Made by a program: the position numbers and the translations under genes
Shown: positions 1 through 9,472 of the stretch, one piece after another
Layout: each line of letters starts with the position of its first letter
Position numbering within the stretch: the first letter of the stretch is position 1
Notes under the pieces: model-generated
Told to the model about the DNA's origin: nothing
Seen by the model: the letters and a program-made list of their open reading frames with translations, nothing else
The model's database searches: none
NCBI RefSeq assembly: GCF_036013915.1
Contig: NZ_CP107899.1
Location: 62,001 to 126,000, forward strand
Length of the DNA: 64,000 bases
Direction: 5' to 3'
Source of the DNA: Streptomyces sp. NBC_00464
GTDB taxonomy: Bacteria > Actinomycetota > Actinomycetes > Streptomycetales > Streptomycetaceae

Positions 1-253
1 GAGTGGTGCAGCCCAGCGGCTACGTCAAGCGCCCGCAAGGCATACGCCCGGAACTCCGCATCGAAGTTCAACCTCCGGTTTGTGGACGTTACTTGAAGAA
101 GATCCACGATTCATTCGGGAGTTCGGCCCGGGGGGCTCTACACTCACCGCCGAGCAACAACCGGACGCTTTACAGCAGTTCATTTTTCAACTGCTGCTTC
201 ACCCCCCACGTCCAGAGGATCGATGAGTCCGACACCACGTCCCGAGCACGTCC

Positions 254-1261
254 ATGGCCAACAGTGAATTCCGGCCGGTCTACCATCCGGCCGGACACGA
301 CAACGAACTCCGCTCCGCGTTACAGGACTTACGCACCGGGCGCTGGATCGCCATGCGCGATCTGCTGGAGAGCACTCCGGACTGGACCCTGTGGACCCAG
401 CGGACCCAGGTGCTCGGGGCGGTTGCCGCAGGATCGGACGCGGTACAGGCCTGGCTGACCGAGGAACCGCGCAGCGTCGCGGCCACCGTGATGCACGCCC
501 GGGTCGCCGTGGAGCGGGCGGTGCGCGCCCGCCGCGCCAACCATCCCAGCGGGCAGGAACTCTGGCAGGACGCCTGGGAGGCATGCCGTTCGGCCGCCCA
601 CGCCTCGCCCGCGGACCCGGTGCCCTGGGTGTGCCTGCTGGCCCTGTCCCAGCTGGACGAGCGCCAGCGACTGGAGGAGCACCGGCTGCATCCGCCCGGA
701 CCCATGCTCTTCCCCGGGCCATGGGGCCTGCTGGCGGAGGCCGACAAACGCGATCCGTACAACCGCGAGGCCTACCACCGGATGCTCCAGTTCGTGTATG
801 CGCGCCGGGCCGGGGGTTCCCTCTCCGAGGCGGTCAACTTCGTTCAGTGGGCGGCCTCTTCGGCGCCCGACGGATCGGCGCTCCACGTACTGCCGCTGTA
901 TGTGCGAGTGGAGCGGTACCGCCGCGAGAACGGCCACGAGAAGGCGCTGGACCTGCACTGGGTCACGGAGGACGCGGAGCGCGAGGCCTTGCGCGCCCTG
1001 GAGATCTGGTTCCACCGCACACCCCGGGCCACCCATACCCTGCTCGATCTCAATCATCTGGCGCACGCGCTCTGGGGGGCGCTCCAGTTCGCCGACGCCG
1101 CTCCCGTGTTCCAGGAGCTCGGCCCGTACTTCACCTCGCTGCCCTGGGCGTACCGCACCCGCACGCCCAAGGACTCCCGCGGCGCCGAGGAGGTGTTCCT
1201 GCGTGCCCGCAACCGCGCCCTCGCCGCCGCCCGCGATCCCGGCCGGGGGCCGCACGGCTGA
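254..1261 (+). CDS. Conserved hypothetical protein with two TTA codons
   Basis: 335-residue soluble protein with many helical, TPR-like stretches and tryptophan-rich segments. I recognise it only as a conserved Streptomyces-type protein; no catalytic motif or membrane segment is visible. The ATG has no strong ribosome binding site, so the start is the longest reasonable one. Two leucines near the N-terminus (codons 23 and 26, at 320-322 and 329-331) are encoded by TTA, the rarest codon in this genus and read only by the bldA tRNA. Translation is therefore probably delayed to development. It precedes the permease at 1348 by 86 bp and may be cotranscribed. Function unknown. Confidence 0.75.
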   Translation: MANSEFRPVYHPAGHDNELRSALQDLRTGRWIAMRDLLESTPDWTLWTQRTQVLGAVAAGSDAVQAWLTEEPRSVAATVMHARVAVERAVRARRANHPSGQELWQDAWEACRSAAHASPADPVPWVCLLALSQLDERQRLEEHRLHPPGPMLFPGPWGLLAEADKRDPYNREAYHRMLQFVYARRAGGSLSEAVNFVQWAASSAPDGSALHVLPLYVRVERYRRENGHEKALDLHWVTEDAEREALRALEIWFHRTPRATHTLLDLNHLAHALWGALQFADAAPVFQELGPYFTSLPWAYRTRTPKDSRGAEEVFLRARNRALAAARDPGRGPHG

Positions 1262-1347
1262 GCGGGAATCCGATCTCCCCATGTCCTCGTGTTTCGTTCC
1301 CCCCTTTTTTTCTGCATTCCCCTTTTTCCGCTCACGGAGGTCTCCCC

Positions 1348-2877
1348 ATGTCCATATCCACCTCGAACCGGAAGGGTGCCGAGGCCGCCCCGCCCAAGGA
1401 CGAGGAACAGCGGCTGCGCGAGCTCGGCTACCAGCCGGTGCTGGCCCGCCGCATGGGCGGCTTCGGCAATTTCGCCATCAGCTTCTCCGTCATCTCGATC
1501 CTGTCCGGCTGCATGACCCTGTACGGCTTCGGCATGTCCACCGGCGGCCCGGCGGTGATGCTCTGGGGCTGGGCCGGGGTCGGCCTCTTCGTCATCTGCG
1601 TCGGCATGGCGCTCGCCGAGGTCACCAGTGCGTACCCGACCTCCGGGGCGCTGTACTACATGGCGGACCGGCTCGGCGGCCGCAAGTGGGGCTGGTACAC
1701 CGGCTGGCTGAATCTGCTCGGGCTGCTGGGCGCGATCGCCGGCATCGACTACGGTGCCGCGCTGTTCACCGGCGCGCTGATGAACCTGCAGTGGGGTTTC
1801 ACCCCCACCCCGGGCAAGACGATGATCATCTTCCTCTGCATCCTGCTGCTGCACGCCGTACTGAACCTCTTCGGTGTCCGACTGGTCAGCGTGCTCAACT
1901 CGATCAGTGTGTGGTGGCACCTGGCCGGTGTCGCGGTGATCGTGTCCGTGCTCGCGATCGTTCCCTCGCACCACCAGTCGCCGTCCTTCGTCTTCACCGA
2001 GTTCGTCAATGACACCGGCTGGGAGAACCCGCTCTATGTGGCGGCGATCGGTCTGCTGCTGGCGCAGTACACCTTCTGCGGCTACGACGCCTCCGCCCAC
2101 CTGTCGGAGGAGACCTCCGACGCCTCGGTCTCGGCGCCCCGTGGCATCGTCCGTTCGATCTGGGTCTCGTGGCTGGCCGGCTTCGTGCTGCTCGCGGGGC
2201 TGACGTTCGCGATCCAGGACTACGTGGGAACCCAGGAGAGCGCGACCGGAGTACCGCCGGCCCAGATCCTGATCGACGCGCTGGGGACCTCGGGCGCCAC
2301 GGCGATGCTGCTGATCGTGATCGCCGCGCAGCTGTTCTGCGGCAATGCCGAGGTCGCGGCCACCAGCCGGATGGTGTTCGCCTTCAGCCGGGACAACGCA
2401 CTGCCGGGGTCCTCGGTGTGGCGCAAGGTGAGCGCCCGCACCCAGACACCGGTCAACGCGGTGTGGCTGTCGGTCGTCGTCGCCGGGGTGCTCGCCCTTC
2501 CGTCGCTTTACTCGGCGACCGCGTACGGGGCGGTGACCGCCATCAACGTCATCGGCATCACGCCCGCCTACGCCATCCCGATCTACCTGAAGCTGCGCGC
2601 GGGTGACCGCTTCGAGCGCGGCCCGTGGCACCTGGGCCGCTGGTCGAAGACGGTCGGCTGGATCGCCGTGGTGTGGGTCGTCATCGTGACCGTGCTGTTC
2701 CTGCTGCCGCAGAGGTCTCCCGTGACGATCGACTCGATGAACTACGCGTCGATCGCGCTGGTCGCCGTGCTGGTCCTGGCCACCGTGTGGTGGTTCGTCG
2801 CCCGTGGTTCGTACGGCACGCCGTCGGCGTACGGAAACGCCCGCGAGCAGGCGGAGATCGAGGAGGACATCGTCTGA
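1348..2877 (+). CDS. APC superfamily amino acid permease
   Basis: 509-residue polytopic membrane protein of the amino acid-polyamine-organocation (APC) family, expected to carry an amino acid or amine across the cytoplasmic membrane. After a charged N-terminal tail of about 40 residues there are about twelve hydrophobic segments. The first (GNFAISFSVISILSG) carries the glycine-rich start typical of this family, and FCGYDASAHLSEET around residue 250 matches the conserved loop. ATG at 1348 was chosen because GGAGG lies eight bases upstream; the same frame stays open much further upstream but without permease character. Substrate is not readable. A strong hairpin terminator follows at 2898. Confidence 0.9.
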   Translation: MSISTSNRKGAEAAPPKDEEQRLRELGYQPVLARRMGGFGNFAISFSVISILSGCMTLYGFGMSTGGPAVMLWGWAGVGLFVICVGMALAEVTSAYPTSGALYYMADRLGGRKWGWYTGWLNLLGLLGAIAGIDYGAALFTGALMNLQWGFTPTPGKTMIIFLCILLLHAVLNLFGVRLVSVLNSISVWWHLAGVAVIVSVLAIVPSHHQSPSFVFTEFVNDTGWENPLYVAAIGLLLAQYTFCGYDASAHLSEETSDASVSAPRGIVRSIWVSWLAGFVLLAGLTFAIQDYVGTQESATGVPPAQILIDALGTSGATAMLLIVIAAQLFCGNAEVAATSRMVFAFSRDNALPGSSVWRKVSARTQTPVNAVWLSVVVAGVLALPSLYSATAYGAVTAINVIGITPAYAIPIYLKLRAGDRFERGPWHLGRWSKTVGWIAVVWVVIVTVLFLLPQRSPVTIDSMNYASIALVAVLVLATVWWFVARGSYGTPSAYGNAREQAEIEEDIV

Positions 2878-2897
2878 CGGACACTCCCAGGTACTTG

Positions 2898-2934
2898 CCG
2901 GCCCCTCCGGATCACGACGATCCGGAGGGGCCGG
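2898..2934. terminator. Bidirectional hairpin terminator
   Basis: Perfect 16-bp inverted repeat (CCGGCCCCTCCGGATC and its complement) around a 5-base loop. It lies between the convergent permease and TauE-type gene and can serve both. Confidence 0.85.
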
Positions 2935-2940
2935 ACGCGC

Positions 2941-3711
2941 TCAGGGGTTCAGCAGCAGTTGCAGGCCACCCAGCACGGTGGCGCCGATGACGAGGCGTTC
3001 GAAGAGCCGCTGGTTGATCCGGTCCACGCATTTCCGGCCGATCCAGGCGCCCGGGACGACGAACACCAGCATGCAGGCGTCCAGCAGCAGTGACTGCGCG
3101 TCGATCAGCCCGAGGCCCACACTGAACGGCACCTTGGACGTGTTGACGATGAGGAAGAACCACGCCGACGTGCCGAGGAAGCCGAGTTTGCGGAAGCCGG
3201 CGGAGAGCAGATAGAGCGACATGACGGGGCCGCCCGCGTTGGCCACCATGGTGGTGAATCCGCCGAGCACGCCGTACGAGCGGGCCTTGAGCCGCTCGGC
3301 CGCGGTCGGCGGGCCCGCCTCGGCCGCCGGTTCCCCGGCCGCGTCCGCGGTGCGGCGCCGCCAGATCGTGACGCCCGCCATGAAGATCAGGATCGCGCCG
3401 ATGGAGGTCCGTACGGCAGCGTCGCCGGCCCACATCATGAACAGCGTGCCCGCCACCACTCCCACCGCGACGGCCGGGAAGAGCCGGAGCAGAGTCGGCC
3501 AGTGCGCATGGCGCCGGTAGGTGAGCACGGCGAGCAGATCACCGGCGATGAGGATCGGGAGCAGCACTCCGGTGGACTCGCGGGCGGGCAGTACCGCCGC
3601 GAAGACCGCGAGACTGATCGTGTTGGCGCCGCTCACGGCCGTCTTGGAGAAGCCGACGAGTACGGATGCCGCGGCCAGTGCCGCCAGTTGCCAAAGAGTG
3701 AGGGTGTCCAT
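2941..3711 (-). CDS. TauE/SafE-family membrane exporter
   Basis: 256-residue integral membrane protein of the TauE/SafE (DUF81) family, linked to export of sulfite, sulfoacetate or related anions. Seven or eight hydrophobic helices are visible. The N-terminal segment ASVLVGFSKTAVSG carries the GFxK signature, and the second half contains ANAGGPVMSLYLL, the family's repeated inverted motif. Start at 3711 (MDTLTLWQ) was preferred over an upstream in-frame ATG because the extra 35 residues are basic and unlike a membrane protein start. Convergent with the APC permease and divergent from the regulator at 3843; no substrate evidence. Confidence 0.85.
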   Translation of the reverse strand: MDTLTLWQLAALAAASVLVGFSKTAVSGANTISLAVFAAVLPARESTGVLLPILIAGDLLAVLTYRRHAHWPTLLRLFPAVAVGVVAGTLFMMWAGDAAVRTSIGAILIFMAGVTIWRRRTADAAGEPAAEAGPPTAAERLKARSYGVLGGFTTMVANAGGPVMSLYLLSAGFRKLGFLGTSAWFFLIVNTSKVPFSVGLGLIDAQSLLLDACMLVFVVPGAWIGRKCVDRINQRLFERLVIGATVLGGLQLLLNP

Positions 3712-3787
3712 GCCAGGAACAGATCGTAATCCCTCAGATCTCCGGCCTTGAGTGAGCCCTGGCGGCCACCTGGCTATGCTGCGCTCC

Positions 3788-3809
3788 AAGCGCTCACCAG
3801 AAGCGCTCA
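3788..3809. promoter_or_regulatory. Direct repeats upstream of DeoR/LacI-type regulator
   Basis: Two copies of AAGCGCTCA, 13 bp apart start to start, lie 34-55 bp before the regulator start. The second continues into GCTCAAACGC, which resembles in reverse the TGAGCGTTTGA at the end of the regulator gene. Candidate autoregulatory operators; inference only. Confidence 0.35.
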
Positions 3810-3842
3810 AACGCACATCGCGCAGGGGTAGGGGGCACCAAC

Positions 3843-5015
3843 ATGCGGGAGCCGGTGGAACTCAGGCGTCAGCGGATCCTGGCGGTGGTGGAGTCGCGCG
3901 GCGCGGTCAAGGTCAGCGCGCTCGCGGACGAACTGGCCGTCTCCGTGGTCACGGTGCGACGGGACGTGGAGGAGCTTGCACGGGCGGGGCAGCTGCGGCG
4001 CGGGCACGGCGTCGCCCGGCCGGTGCGCGATCCGGCGGGGCCGCCGGCGGTTCCCTCACCGCGGGGCGGCGACCCCGCCGGCGACGGGGGTGCGGTCGCC
4101 CTGGTCGTACCGGAGCGGCATTCGTACCTGTACGAGACGCTGCACGGCGCCCGGACGGTCCTGGAGGAGTCCGGGATCCGTATCGCGCTGTACCTCGCGC
4201 CGCAGTCGGCCGATGCCGAACGGCCGCTCGTGGAGCGGGCGCTGGCGGACGGGGCGCGCGGACTGCTGATCGCCCCGCGGTGGCGCAACGTGCTCTCCGA
4301 GGAGCTTGACTACGGCTGGCTGGCAGACACGGGCGTGCCGACCGTGCTGATGGAACGGCGGCCCCGGCCCGGCAGCATCCTGCACGCCCTGGACTCCGTC
4401 TGCTCCGACCACTGGTACGGGACGCATCTCGCCGTGGAGCACCTGGTGTCGCTGGGCCACCGCCGGATCGTGCTGGCCGCCCGGGACGACAGCCCGACGG
4501 CACGCACCGTACGCGCCGCGTTCGCCGAGATCGCGGCCGCCCACCCTGACGTGGACGACTGGACGGTGGTGCTGAGTTCGCCGGACGCGCTGCCCGGGCC
4601 CGGCCCGTCCTGGGCGGGTCCGGTGTCCGGCGTCCCGTCCGGGAGGAGCGAGGACGCGCCGGATCTCGATCTCGCGGCGCTGCTGCGCGAGCGAGGGGCC
4701 ACGGCCGCGGTGCTGCATGGCGACGTGGACGCGCTGATGCTGGTGCAACGCCTGGTCGAGAACGGGGTGCAGGTGCCCCGCGACTGCTCGGTGGTGGCGT
4801 ACGACGACGTGGTCGCGGCACTGGGCAGCACCCCGCTGACCGCGGTGGCGCCGCCGAGGGCGGAAATCGGCAGGGCGGCCGCGGAACTCCTGCTCCACCG
4901 GCTCTCCGGAGCGGCCGGGGCGCTCGGCCCGATGCGCCGGACACAGGTTCTGCCCGAGTTGAAGGTACGGGGATCAGCGCAGGCGATCACCCGGATCACC
5001 CCCGTCACGGACTGA
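3843..5015 (+). CDS. Transcriptional regulator, DeoR-type HTH fused to LacI-type sensor domain
   Basis: 390-residue cytoplasmic DNA-binding protein. Residues 3-57 form a DeoR-type winged helix (LADELAVSVVTVRRDVEEL is the recognition region). From about residue 85 a LacI/GalR periplasmic-binding-like sensor follows, with VALVVPERHSYLYETLHGA and the late CSVVAYDDVVAALGSTPLT matching the LacI core. It lies directly before, and in line with, the carbohydrate transport operon at 5118, so it most likely responds to that operon's sugar or product. The DeoR HTH with a LacI sensor is a known actinobacterial combination. Operator candidates lie at 3788 and 5040. Confidence 0.85.
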   Translation: MREPVELRRQRILAVVESRGAVKVSALADELAVSVVTVRRDVEELARAGQLRRGHGVARPVRDPAGPPAVPSPRGGDPAGDGGAVALVVPERHSYLYETLHGARTVLEESGIRIALYLAPQSADAERPLVERALADGARGLLIAPRWRNVLSEELDYGWLADTGVPTVLMERRPRPGSILHALDSVCSDHWYGTHLAVEHLVSLGHRRIVLAARDDSPTARTVRAAFAEIAAAHPDVDDWTVVLSSPDALPGPGPSWAGPVSGVPSGRSEDAPDLDLAALLRERGATAAVLHGDVDALMLVQRLVENGVQVPRDCSVVAYDDVVAALGSTPLTAVAPPRAEIGRAAAELLLHRLSGAAGALGPMRRTQVLPELKVRGSAQAITRITPVTD

Positions 5016-5039
5016 GCGTTTGACCGTTTTATTTTTCTT

Positions 5040-5069
5040 CTGATCGATCTATTGACCGCTATCGATCAG
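5040..5069. promoter_or_regulatory. Inverted repeat operator candidate before sugar ABC operon
   Basis: CTGATCGAT and ATCGATCAG, perfect 9-bp arms separated by 12 bases, lie 49 bp before the binding-protein start in an AT-rich patch (TTTTATTTTTCTTC just upstream) that may hold the promoter. Likely target of the adjacent regulator, by position only. Confidence 0.45.
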
Positions 5070-5117
5070 CCGATCAGTATTCCCCGTGTCTTCATTCAGG
5101 AGCCGCGGGAGGCGCCC

Positions 5118-6479
5118 ATGCCCGGTCGACACAGCCGTCGGTCCGTGCTTGCCACGATGACCGCACTACCACTGGCGGGCGCGCTGAGCGCTTGCAGTGG
5201 TGGCACATCGGGGGCGGAAAGCACGAGCAGGACCAGCACCGTCAGCAACAATTCCGGCCGCAACACCACGCGCATCACCTTCTGGTCCGCCCTGCGCGGG
5301 AGCCAGGAAGTGGTGGAAGCGTTCAACCGGACGCATGACACGATCCAGGTCGACTTCCAGCAGATCCCCTCGGGACCCCAGGGCGGATACGCGAAGCTCA
5401 GCAACGCCTCCCGGGCCGGGAACGCCCCGGACGTCGCGACGATCGAGTACCCCCAGGTCCCGGGATTCGCCATCGACGGGGTCGCCGTCGAACTCACCGA
5501 CATGCTGAGCGACGGACTGCGGGCCAAGCTGCTGCCGCAGGCGCTGGGGCTCACCACGTTCGAGAAGCGCGTCTTCAGCCTGCCGCTCGACGTCGAACCG
5601 ATGGTGATGCACTACCGCACCGACCTCTTCGAGCGGTACGGCATCGAGGTCCCGCGCACCTGGGACGAGTTCGAGGAGGCGTCCCGTACCGTGCGCCGCA
5701 AGGCACCCGAGCGGCGGCTGTCCGCCTTCGCCACGGACGGCGGGTCGCAGTTCGCCGCGTTCGCCTGGCAGGCCGGCGCCCAGTGGTTCGACACCCGCGA
5801 CGGCGCCTGGAACGTCTCGCTCGCCGATGAGCCGACCCGCCGGGTGGCGGCGTACTGGCAGCGGATGATCGACCAGGACCTGGTCGTCATGAGCCCGGTG
5901 GACAGCAGGGCGTACGACGCCCACCTCACCTCCGGCAAGGTCCTGGTCCGGCTCAGCGGCGCCTGGGACGCCGGGGCGCAGATGAAGGCCCGGCCCGGCC
6001 AGAGGGGTAAATGGGCCGTCGCGCCGCTCCCCCAGTGGGACCCGTCGAACGCGGCACTCGGCACCCACGGCGGGTCGACGTTCGCGGTCACCAGCAGCAG
6101 CCACCACCCGGAGGCCGCACTGGAGTTCATCGAGTGGCAGGTCTCGCACCCCGACGCGCTGCTTGCCCGCCTCTCCAGCGGGGCCAGCAGCCAGTACCCG
6201 GCGGCCTCCGGCCTCGTCCCCGTCGGCCGCAAGGCCTTCGACCGCGGCTACTACAACGGCCAGGACATCTACACCCTCTTCGACCAGGAGGCGCACAAGA
6301 TCCGGGACGGCTGGACCTGGGGGCCCCGGATGACCGCCACGCAGAAGGTCATGCAGGACGGCTTCGCCCGGGTGGGCGGCGGCCAGGGCTCGGTGCTCGA
6401 CTCCGTGCGCGCGGCCCAGCGGGGCACCATGCCCGACCTCAGGGCACTGGGCCTGTCCACCACCGAGCGCAGCAGCTGA
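5118..6479 (+). CDS. Carbohydrate ABC transporter substrate-binding lipoprotein
   Basis: 453-residue extracytoplasmic solute-binding protein of the carbohydrate (family 1) class. Twin basic residues (HSRRSVLA), a hydrophobic stretch and the lipobox LSAC near residue 29 mark a signal peptide and lipid-anchored cysteine. The mature part begins with TRITFWSAL and has the usual Trp- and Tyr-rich sugar-binding pocket features. ATG at 5118 follows GGGAGG by five bases; an upstream in-frame ATG would precede the signal peptide and was rejected. First gene of an operon with two permeases. No ATPase gene is present, so it probably uses a shared MsiK-type ATPase encoded elsewhere. Confidence 0.92.
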   Translation: MPGRHSRRSVLATMTALPLAGALSACSGGTSGAESTSRTSTVSNNSGRNTTRITFWSALRGSQEVVEAFNRTHDTIQVDFQQIPSGPQGGYAKLSNASRAGNAPDVATIEYPQVPGFAIDGVAVELTDMLSDGLRAKLLPQALGLTTFEKRVFSLPLDVEPMVMHYRTDLFERYGIEVPRTWDEFEEASRTVRRKAPERRLSAFATDGGSQFAAFAWQAGAQWFDTRDGAWNVSLADEPTRRVAAYWQRMIDQDLVVMSPVDSRAYDAHLTSGKVLVRLSGAWDAGAQMKARPGQRGKWAVAPLPQWDPSNAALGTHGGSTFAVTSSSHHPEAALEFIEWQVSHPDALLARLSSGASSQYPAASGLVPVGRKAFDRGYYNGQDIYTLFDQEAHKIRDGWTWGPRMTATQKVMQDGFARVGGGQGSVLDSVRAAQRGTMPDLRALGLSTTERSS

Positions 6480-6526
6480 GCCGTGAACCGTCCCCCTTCC
6501 CAGCAGCAGAGAGGCAGGTGACACCG

Positions 6527-7522
6527 ATGACCAGCCCAGTCACCACGCCGGCCCCCGCCCCCGTGAGCATCTCCGAGGCGGCGACGGCATCCACCACGTC
6601 CCCGCGCACCACCAAGGGCCTCGCCCGCCGGCGTGAACTCGGCGCCGCCGGCGCCCTGATGACCCCCTTCTTCATCCTTCTGGTGACGGTCTTCCTGATC
6701 CCGGTCGGGACCGCCGTCTGGCTCAGCTTCTTCAGCGACGACCAGCCGGGGCTCGGCTTCGGGCCGGAGCGCACGGTCTTCGTCGGCCTGCGCAGCTACA
6801 CCGCCGTACTGACCGACCCGACCTTCCTCAGCGGTCTCGGCACCGTCGTCCTGTACTGCGTGATCTATATTCCGGTCATGGTGATCGGCGCACTCGCGCT
6901 GGCCCTGCTGCTGGACTCCGGCGTGGTGCGGCTGCGCACCTGGGCGCAGCTCGGCCTCTTCCTGCCGCACGCCGTACCCGGGATCATCGCCGCCGTCATC
7001 TGGCTCTACCTCTACACGCCGGGGCTGAGCCCGGTGATCGACCTGCTCGGCAAGGCCGACATCACGATCGACTTCCTCGGTGTGCACACGGTCGTGCCGT
7101 CGATCGTGAACATCGCCCTGTGGAGCAACCTCGGGTACAACATGGTGGTCTTCTACGCGGCTCTGCAGGCCGTGCCGCGCGAGGTCATCGAGGCATCCGT
7201 CGTCGACGGCGCCGGCCCCGTCCGCACCGCGCTCCAGATCAAGACGCCCCTGGTGCGCTCCTCCGTCGTGATGGTCGCGATGTTCACCCTGATCTTCGCG
7301 CTCCAGCTCTTCACCGAGCCGATGCTGCTGAGCCAGTCGACCCCGATGATCAGCTCGCGCTTCTCCCCCAGCATGTACATCTACGACGCCGCGTTCACCC
7401 GCAACAACTACGGTCTGGCCGCGGCCGCCTCGGTCGTCCTGCTGGTCTGCACGATCGCGCTCTCCTACGGCGTGACCCGCTGGACCAACCGCTCCAACAC
7501 CGCCGAGGAGGACGCCCGATGA
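6527..7522 (+). CDS. Carbohydrate ABC transporter permease (MalF/UgpA-like)
   Basis: 331-residue inner-membrane permease with six predicted helices after a 45-residue Ala/Thr/Pro-rich N-terminal tail. The cytoplasmic EAA loop is readable as EVIEASVVDGAGPVRTALQI, which docks to the ATPase. ATG at 6527 was chosen because GAGGCAGG lies at good spacing; a GTG nine bases upstream is possible. Its stop overlaps the next start (ATGA). Works with the lipoprotein at 5118 and permease at 7519. Confidence 0.92.
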   Translation: MTSPVTTPAPAPVSISEAATASTTSPRTTKGLARRRELGAAGALMTPFFILLVTVFLIPVGTAVWLSFFSDDQPGLGFGPERTVFVGLRSYTAVLTDPTFLSGLGTVVLYCVIYIPVMVIGALALALLLDSGVVRLRTWAQLGLFLPHAVPGIIAAVIWLYLYTPGLSPVIDLLGKADITIDFLGVHTVVPSIVNIALWSNLGYNMVVFYAALQAVPREVIEASVVDGAGPVRTALQIKTPLVRSSVVMVAMFTLIFALQLFTEPMLLSQSTPMISSRFSPSMYIYDAAFTRNNYGLAAAASVVLLVCTIALSYGVTRWTNRSNTAEEDAR

Positions 7523-8394
7523 GCGCCACCGCTCCCACCCGCACCGCCGCCGTCCTGCGGCCCCGGCTGCTCGGCCGCTCCGTCGTCAATCTGGTCGTCG
7601 CCATCTCGGTGCTGTACACGCTGCTGCCGGTGCTGTGGCTGGTGCTCGCCGCGTCGAAGGACCGGGACGCCCTGTTCGGCAGCGATGTGCTGTCGCTCGA
7701 CCACTTCTCCTTCGCGCAGAACCTCAAGGACCTGTTCGCGATGGACGGCGGTCTGTACACCCGGTGGTACGGCAACAGCCTGCTGTACGCGGTACTCGGC
7801 GCCGGGCTCGGGGCGCTGATCAGCATCGCCTGCGGGTACGCCTTCGACAAGTACCGTTTCGCGCACAAGGAGAAGCTGTTCGGTCTGGTGCTGGCCGCGG
7901 TGATGGTGCCGCAGACCGTGCTGGCTCTGCCGCTCTATCTGATGGCGTCCGGCACCGGACTGGTGAACACGTTCTGGTCGGTCTTCATACCGGTGCTCTT
8001 CAATCCGTTCGGCGTGTACCTCGGCCGGATCTTCAGCCAGGGCTACGTACCGAACGAGGTGCTGGAAGCTGCCCGGGTGGACGGGGCCGGCGAGCTCACG
8101 ACGTACTTCCGGGTCGCCATGCGGATGCTGGGCCCCGGTCTCGTCACCGTGTTCCTCTTCCAGCTCACCGCGATCTGGAACAACTTCTTCCTGCCCATGG
8201 TCATGCTGTCCGACCAGGACCTCTACCCCGTCAGCCTCGGCCTGTACACGTGGAACAGCGCCGCCACCGTATCGCCCGAGTACTACCCCGTGGTGATCAT
8301 GGGTTCGCTGCTCGCGGTCCTGCCGTTGATCCTCGCCTTCGCGCTGCTCCAGCGCTTCTGGAAGTCGGGGCTCACCGCGGGCGCCGTCAAGTAG
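7519..8394 (+). CDS. Carbohydrate ABC transporter permease (MalG/UgpE-like)
   Basis: 291-residue second permease of the importer, six helices, with EAA loop EVLEAARVDGAGELTTYFRV and a C-terminal FWKSGLTAGAVK typical of MalG-like subunits. Starts in a 4-bp ATGA overlap with the preceding permease, so the pair is translationally coupled and probably made in equal amounts. Substrate is not determinable from the sequence; the enzymes that follow suggest an oligosaccharide that is modified after uptake. Confidence 0.92.
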   Translation: MSATAPTRTAAVLRPRLLGRSVVNLVVAISVLYTLLPVLWLVLAASKDRDALFGSDVLSLDHFSFAQNLKDLFAMDGGLYTRWYGNSLLYAVLGAGLGALISIACGYAFDKYRFAHKEKLFGLVLAAVMVPQTVLALPLYLMASGTGLVNTFWSVFIPVLFNPFGVYLGRIFSQGYVPNEVLEAARVDGAGELTTYFRVAMRMLGPGLVTVFLFQLTAIWNNFFLPMVMLSDQDLYPVSLGLYTWNSAATVSPEYYPVVIMGSLLAVLPLILAFALLQRFWKSGLTAGAVK

Positions 8395-8431
8395 CCGGAC
8401 CCCGCACTCCCCCTCCGGAATCAGGAGAAGA

Positions 8432-9472
8432 ATGACCGGCACCATCCCCCTCGCACCCACCGGAGGACGACGGCCGCGCGCCGCCGTCGCCATGCAGCCG
8501 GGCACCGCGGCCGCGCTGCTGAACGCCCATTCGCTGGCCGCGCTCTCACAGGTGTGCGACCTCGCGCCACTGCCCGTACTCGACGACTTCACCACCGACC
8601 GGGCCCGTGCCGTACTCGCGGACACGGAACTGCTGGTCACCGGCTGGGGCTGTCCGCCCCTGGACGCGGCAGCGCTCGCCTGCGCACCCCGGCTGCGGGC
8701 GGTGGTGCACACCGCGGGCAGCGTCCGCGGGCACATCACCGACGCCTGCTGGGAGCGCGGCATCGAGGTGTCGTCGGCCGCGGCCGCCAACGCGCTCCCG
8801 GTCGCGGAGTACACCGTCGCGATGATCCTGCTCTCCGGCAAACGGGTCCTGGAGCGGGCGCACGCCTACCGTTCGGAGCGCGGCCGCGACGACTCGCTCA
8901 CCACCTCGCCCGCCCTGGGCAACTACGGCCGGACCGTGGGCATCCTGTCCGCCTCGCTCATCGGCCGCCGGGTGATCGAGCTGCTGCGCCCCTACGATCT
9001 GCGGGTGCTGCTCCACGATCCGTACGTCTCCGACGCGGAGGCCGCCGAGCTCGGCGTCCAGGCGGTCGGGCTCGGTGAGCTCTTCGCGCGGAGCGATCTG
9101 GTGAGCGTCCACACGCCTCTGCTGCCCGCCACCCGGGGACTCGTCAGCCGTGAACTGCTCATGGCCATGCGCCCGGACGGTGTGCTCCTCAACACCGCGC
9201 GGGGCGCCGTGGTCGACCAGGACGCGCTCGTCGACGTGCTGCGGCTCGGCCGCATCCGGGCGGTCCTCGACGTCACCGACCCCGACAGGCTGCCCGCCGG
9301 ACACCCCCTGTGGGAGTGCGAGAACGCCCTGATCACCCCGCACCTCGCGGGCTCCCAGGGCAACGAGTGGCAGCGGCTCGTCGACCTGACGGTGAGCGAG
9401 GCCGAACGCTGGGCCGCGGGCGACGGCTTCGCCCATCCCGTACGACGCGAAAGGCTGGCATTCCTCGCATGA
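8432..9472 (+). CDS. D-isomer-specific 2-hydroxyacid dehydrogenase family protein
   Basis: 346-residue NAD(P)-dependent oxidoreductase, cytoplasmic, interconverting 2-keto and 2-hydroxy acids. The catalytic arginine lies in LLNTARGAVVDQDAL and the histidine in ITPHLAGSQG. The nucleotide-binding turn reads GILSASLIGRRVIELL, so the usual GxGxxG is altered to GxxSxxxG, a variant seen in divergent members. AGGAGAAG precedes the ATG. It follows the permeases and overlaps the DUF2264-like gene by ATGA, so it presumably acts on a product of the imported sugar, for instance a keto acid; the substrate is inferred only from context. Confidence 0.85.
   Translation: MTGTIPLAPTGGRRPRAAVAMQPGTAAALLNAHSLAALSQVCDLAPLPVLDDFTTDRARAVLADTELLVTGWGCPPLDAAALACAPRLRAVVHTAGSVRGHITDACWERGIEVSSAAAANALPVAEYTVAMILLSGKRVLERAHAYRSERGRDDSLTTSPALGNYGRTVGILSASLIGRRVIELLRPYDLRVLLHDPYVSDAEAAELGVQAVGLGELFARSDLVSVHTPLLPATRGLVSRELLMAMRPDGVLLNTARGAVVDQDALVDVLRLGRIRAVLDVTDPDRLPAGHPLWECENALITPHLAGSQGNEWQRLVDLTVSEAERWAAGDGFAHPVRRERLAFLA

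Noticed and set aside
3..458. Plus-strand frame at the window start
   Set aside because: Overlaps the better supported gene at 254 in another frame and has the composition of chance sequence.
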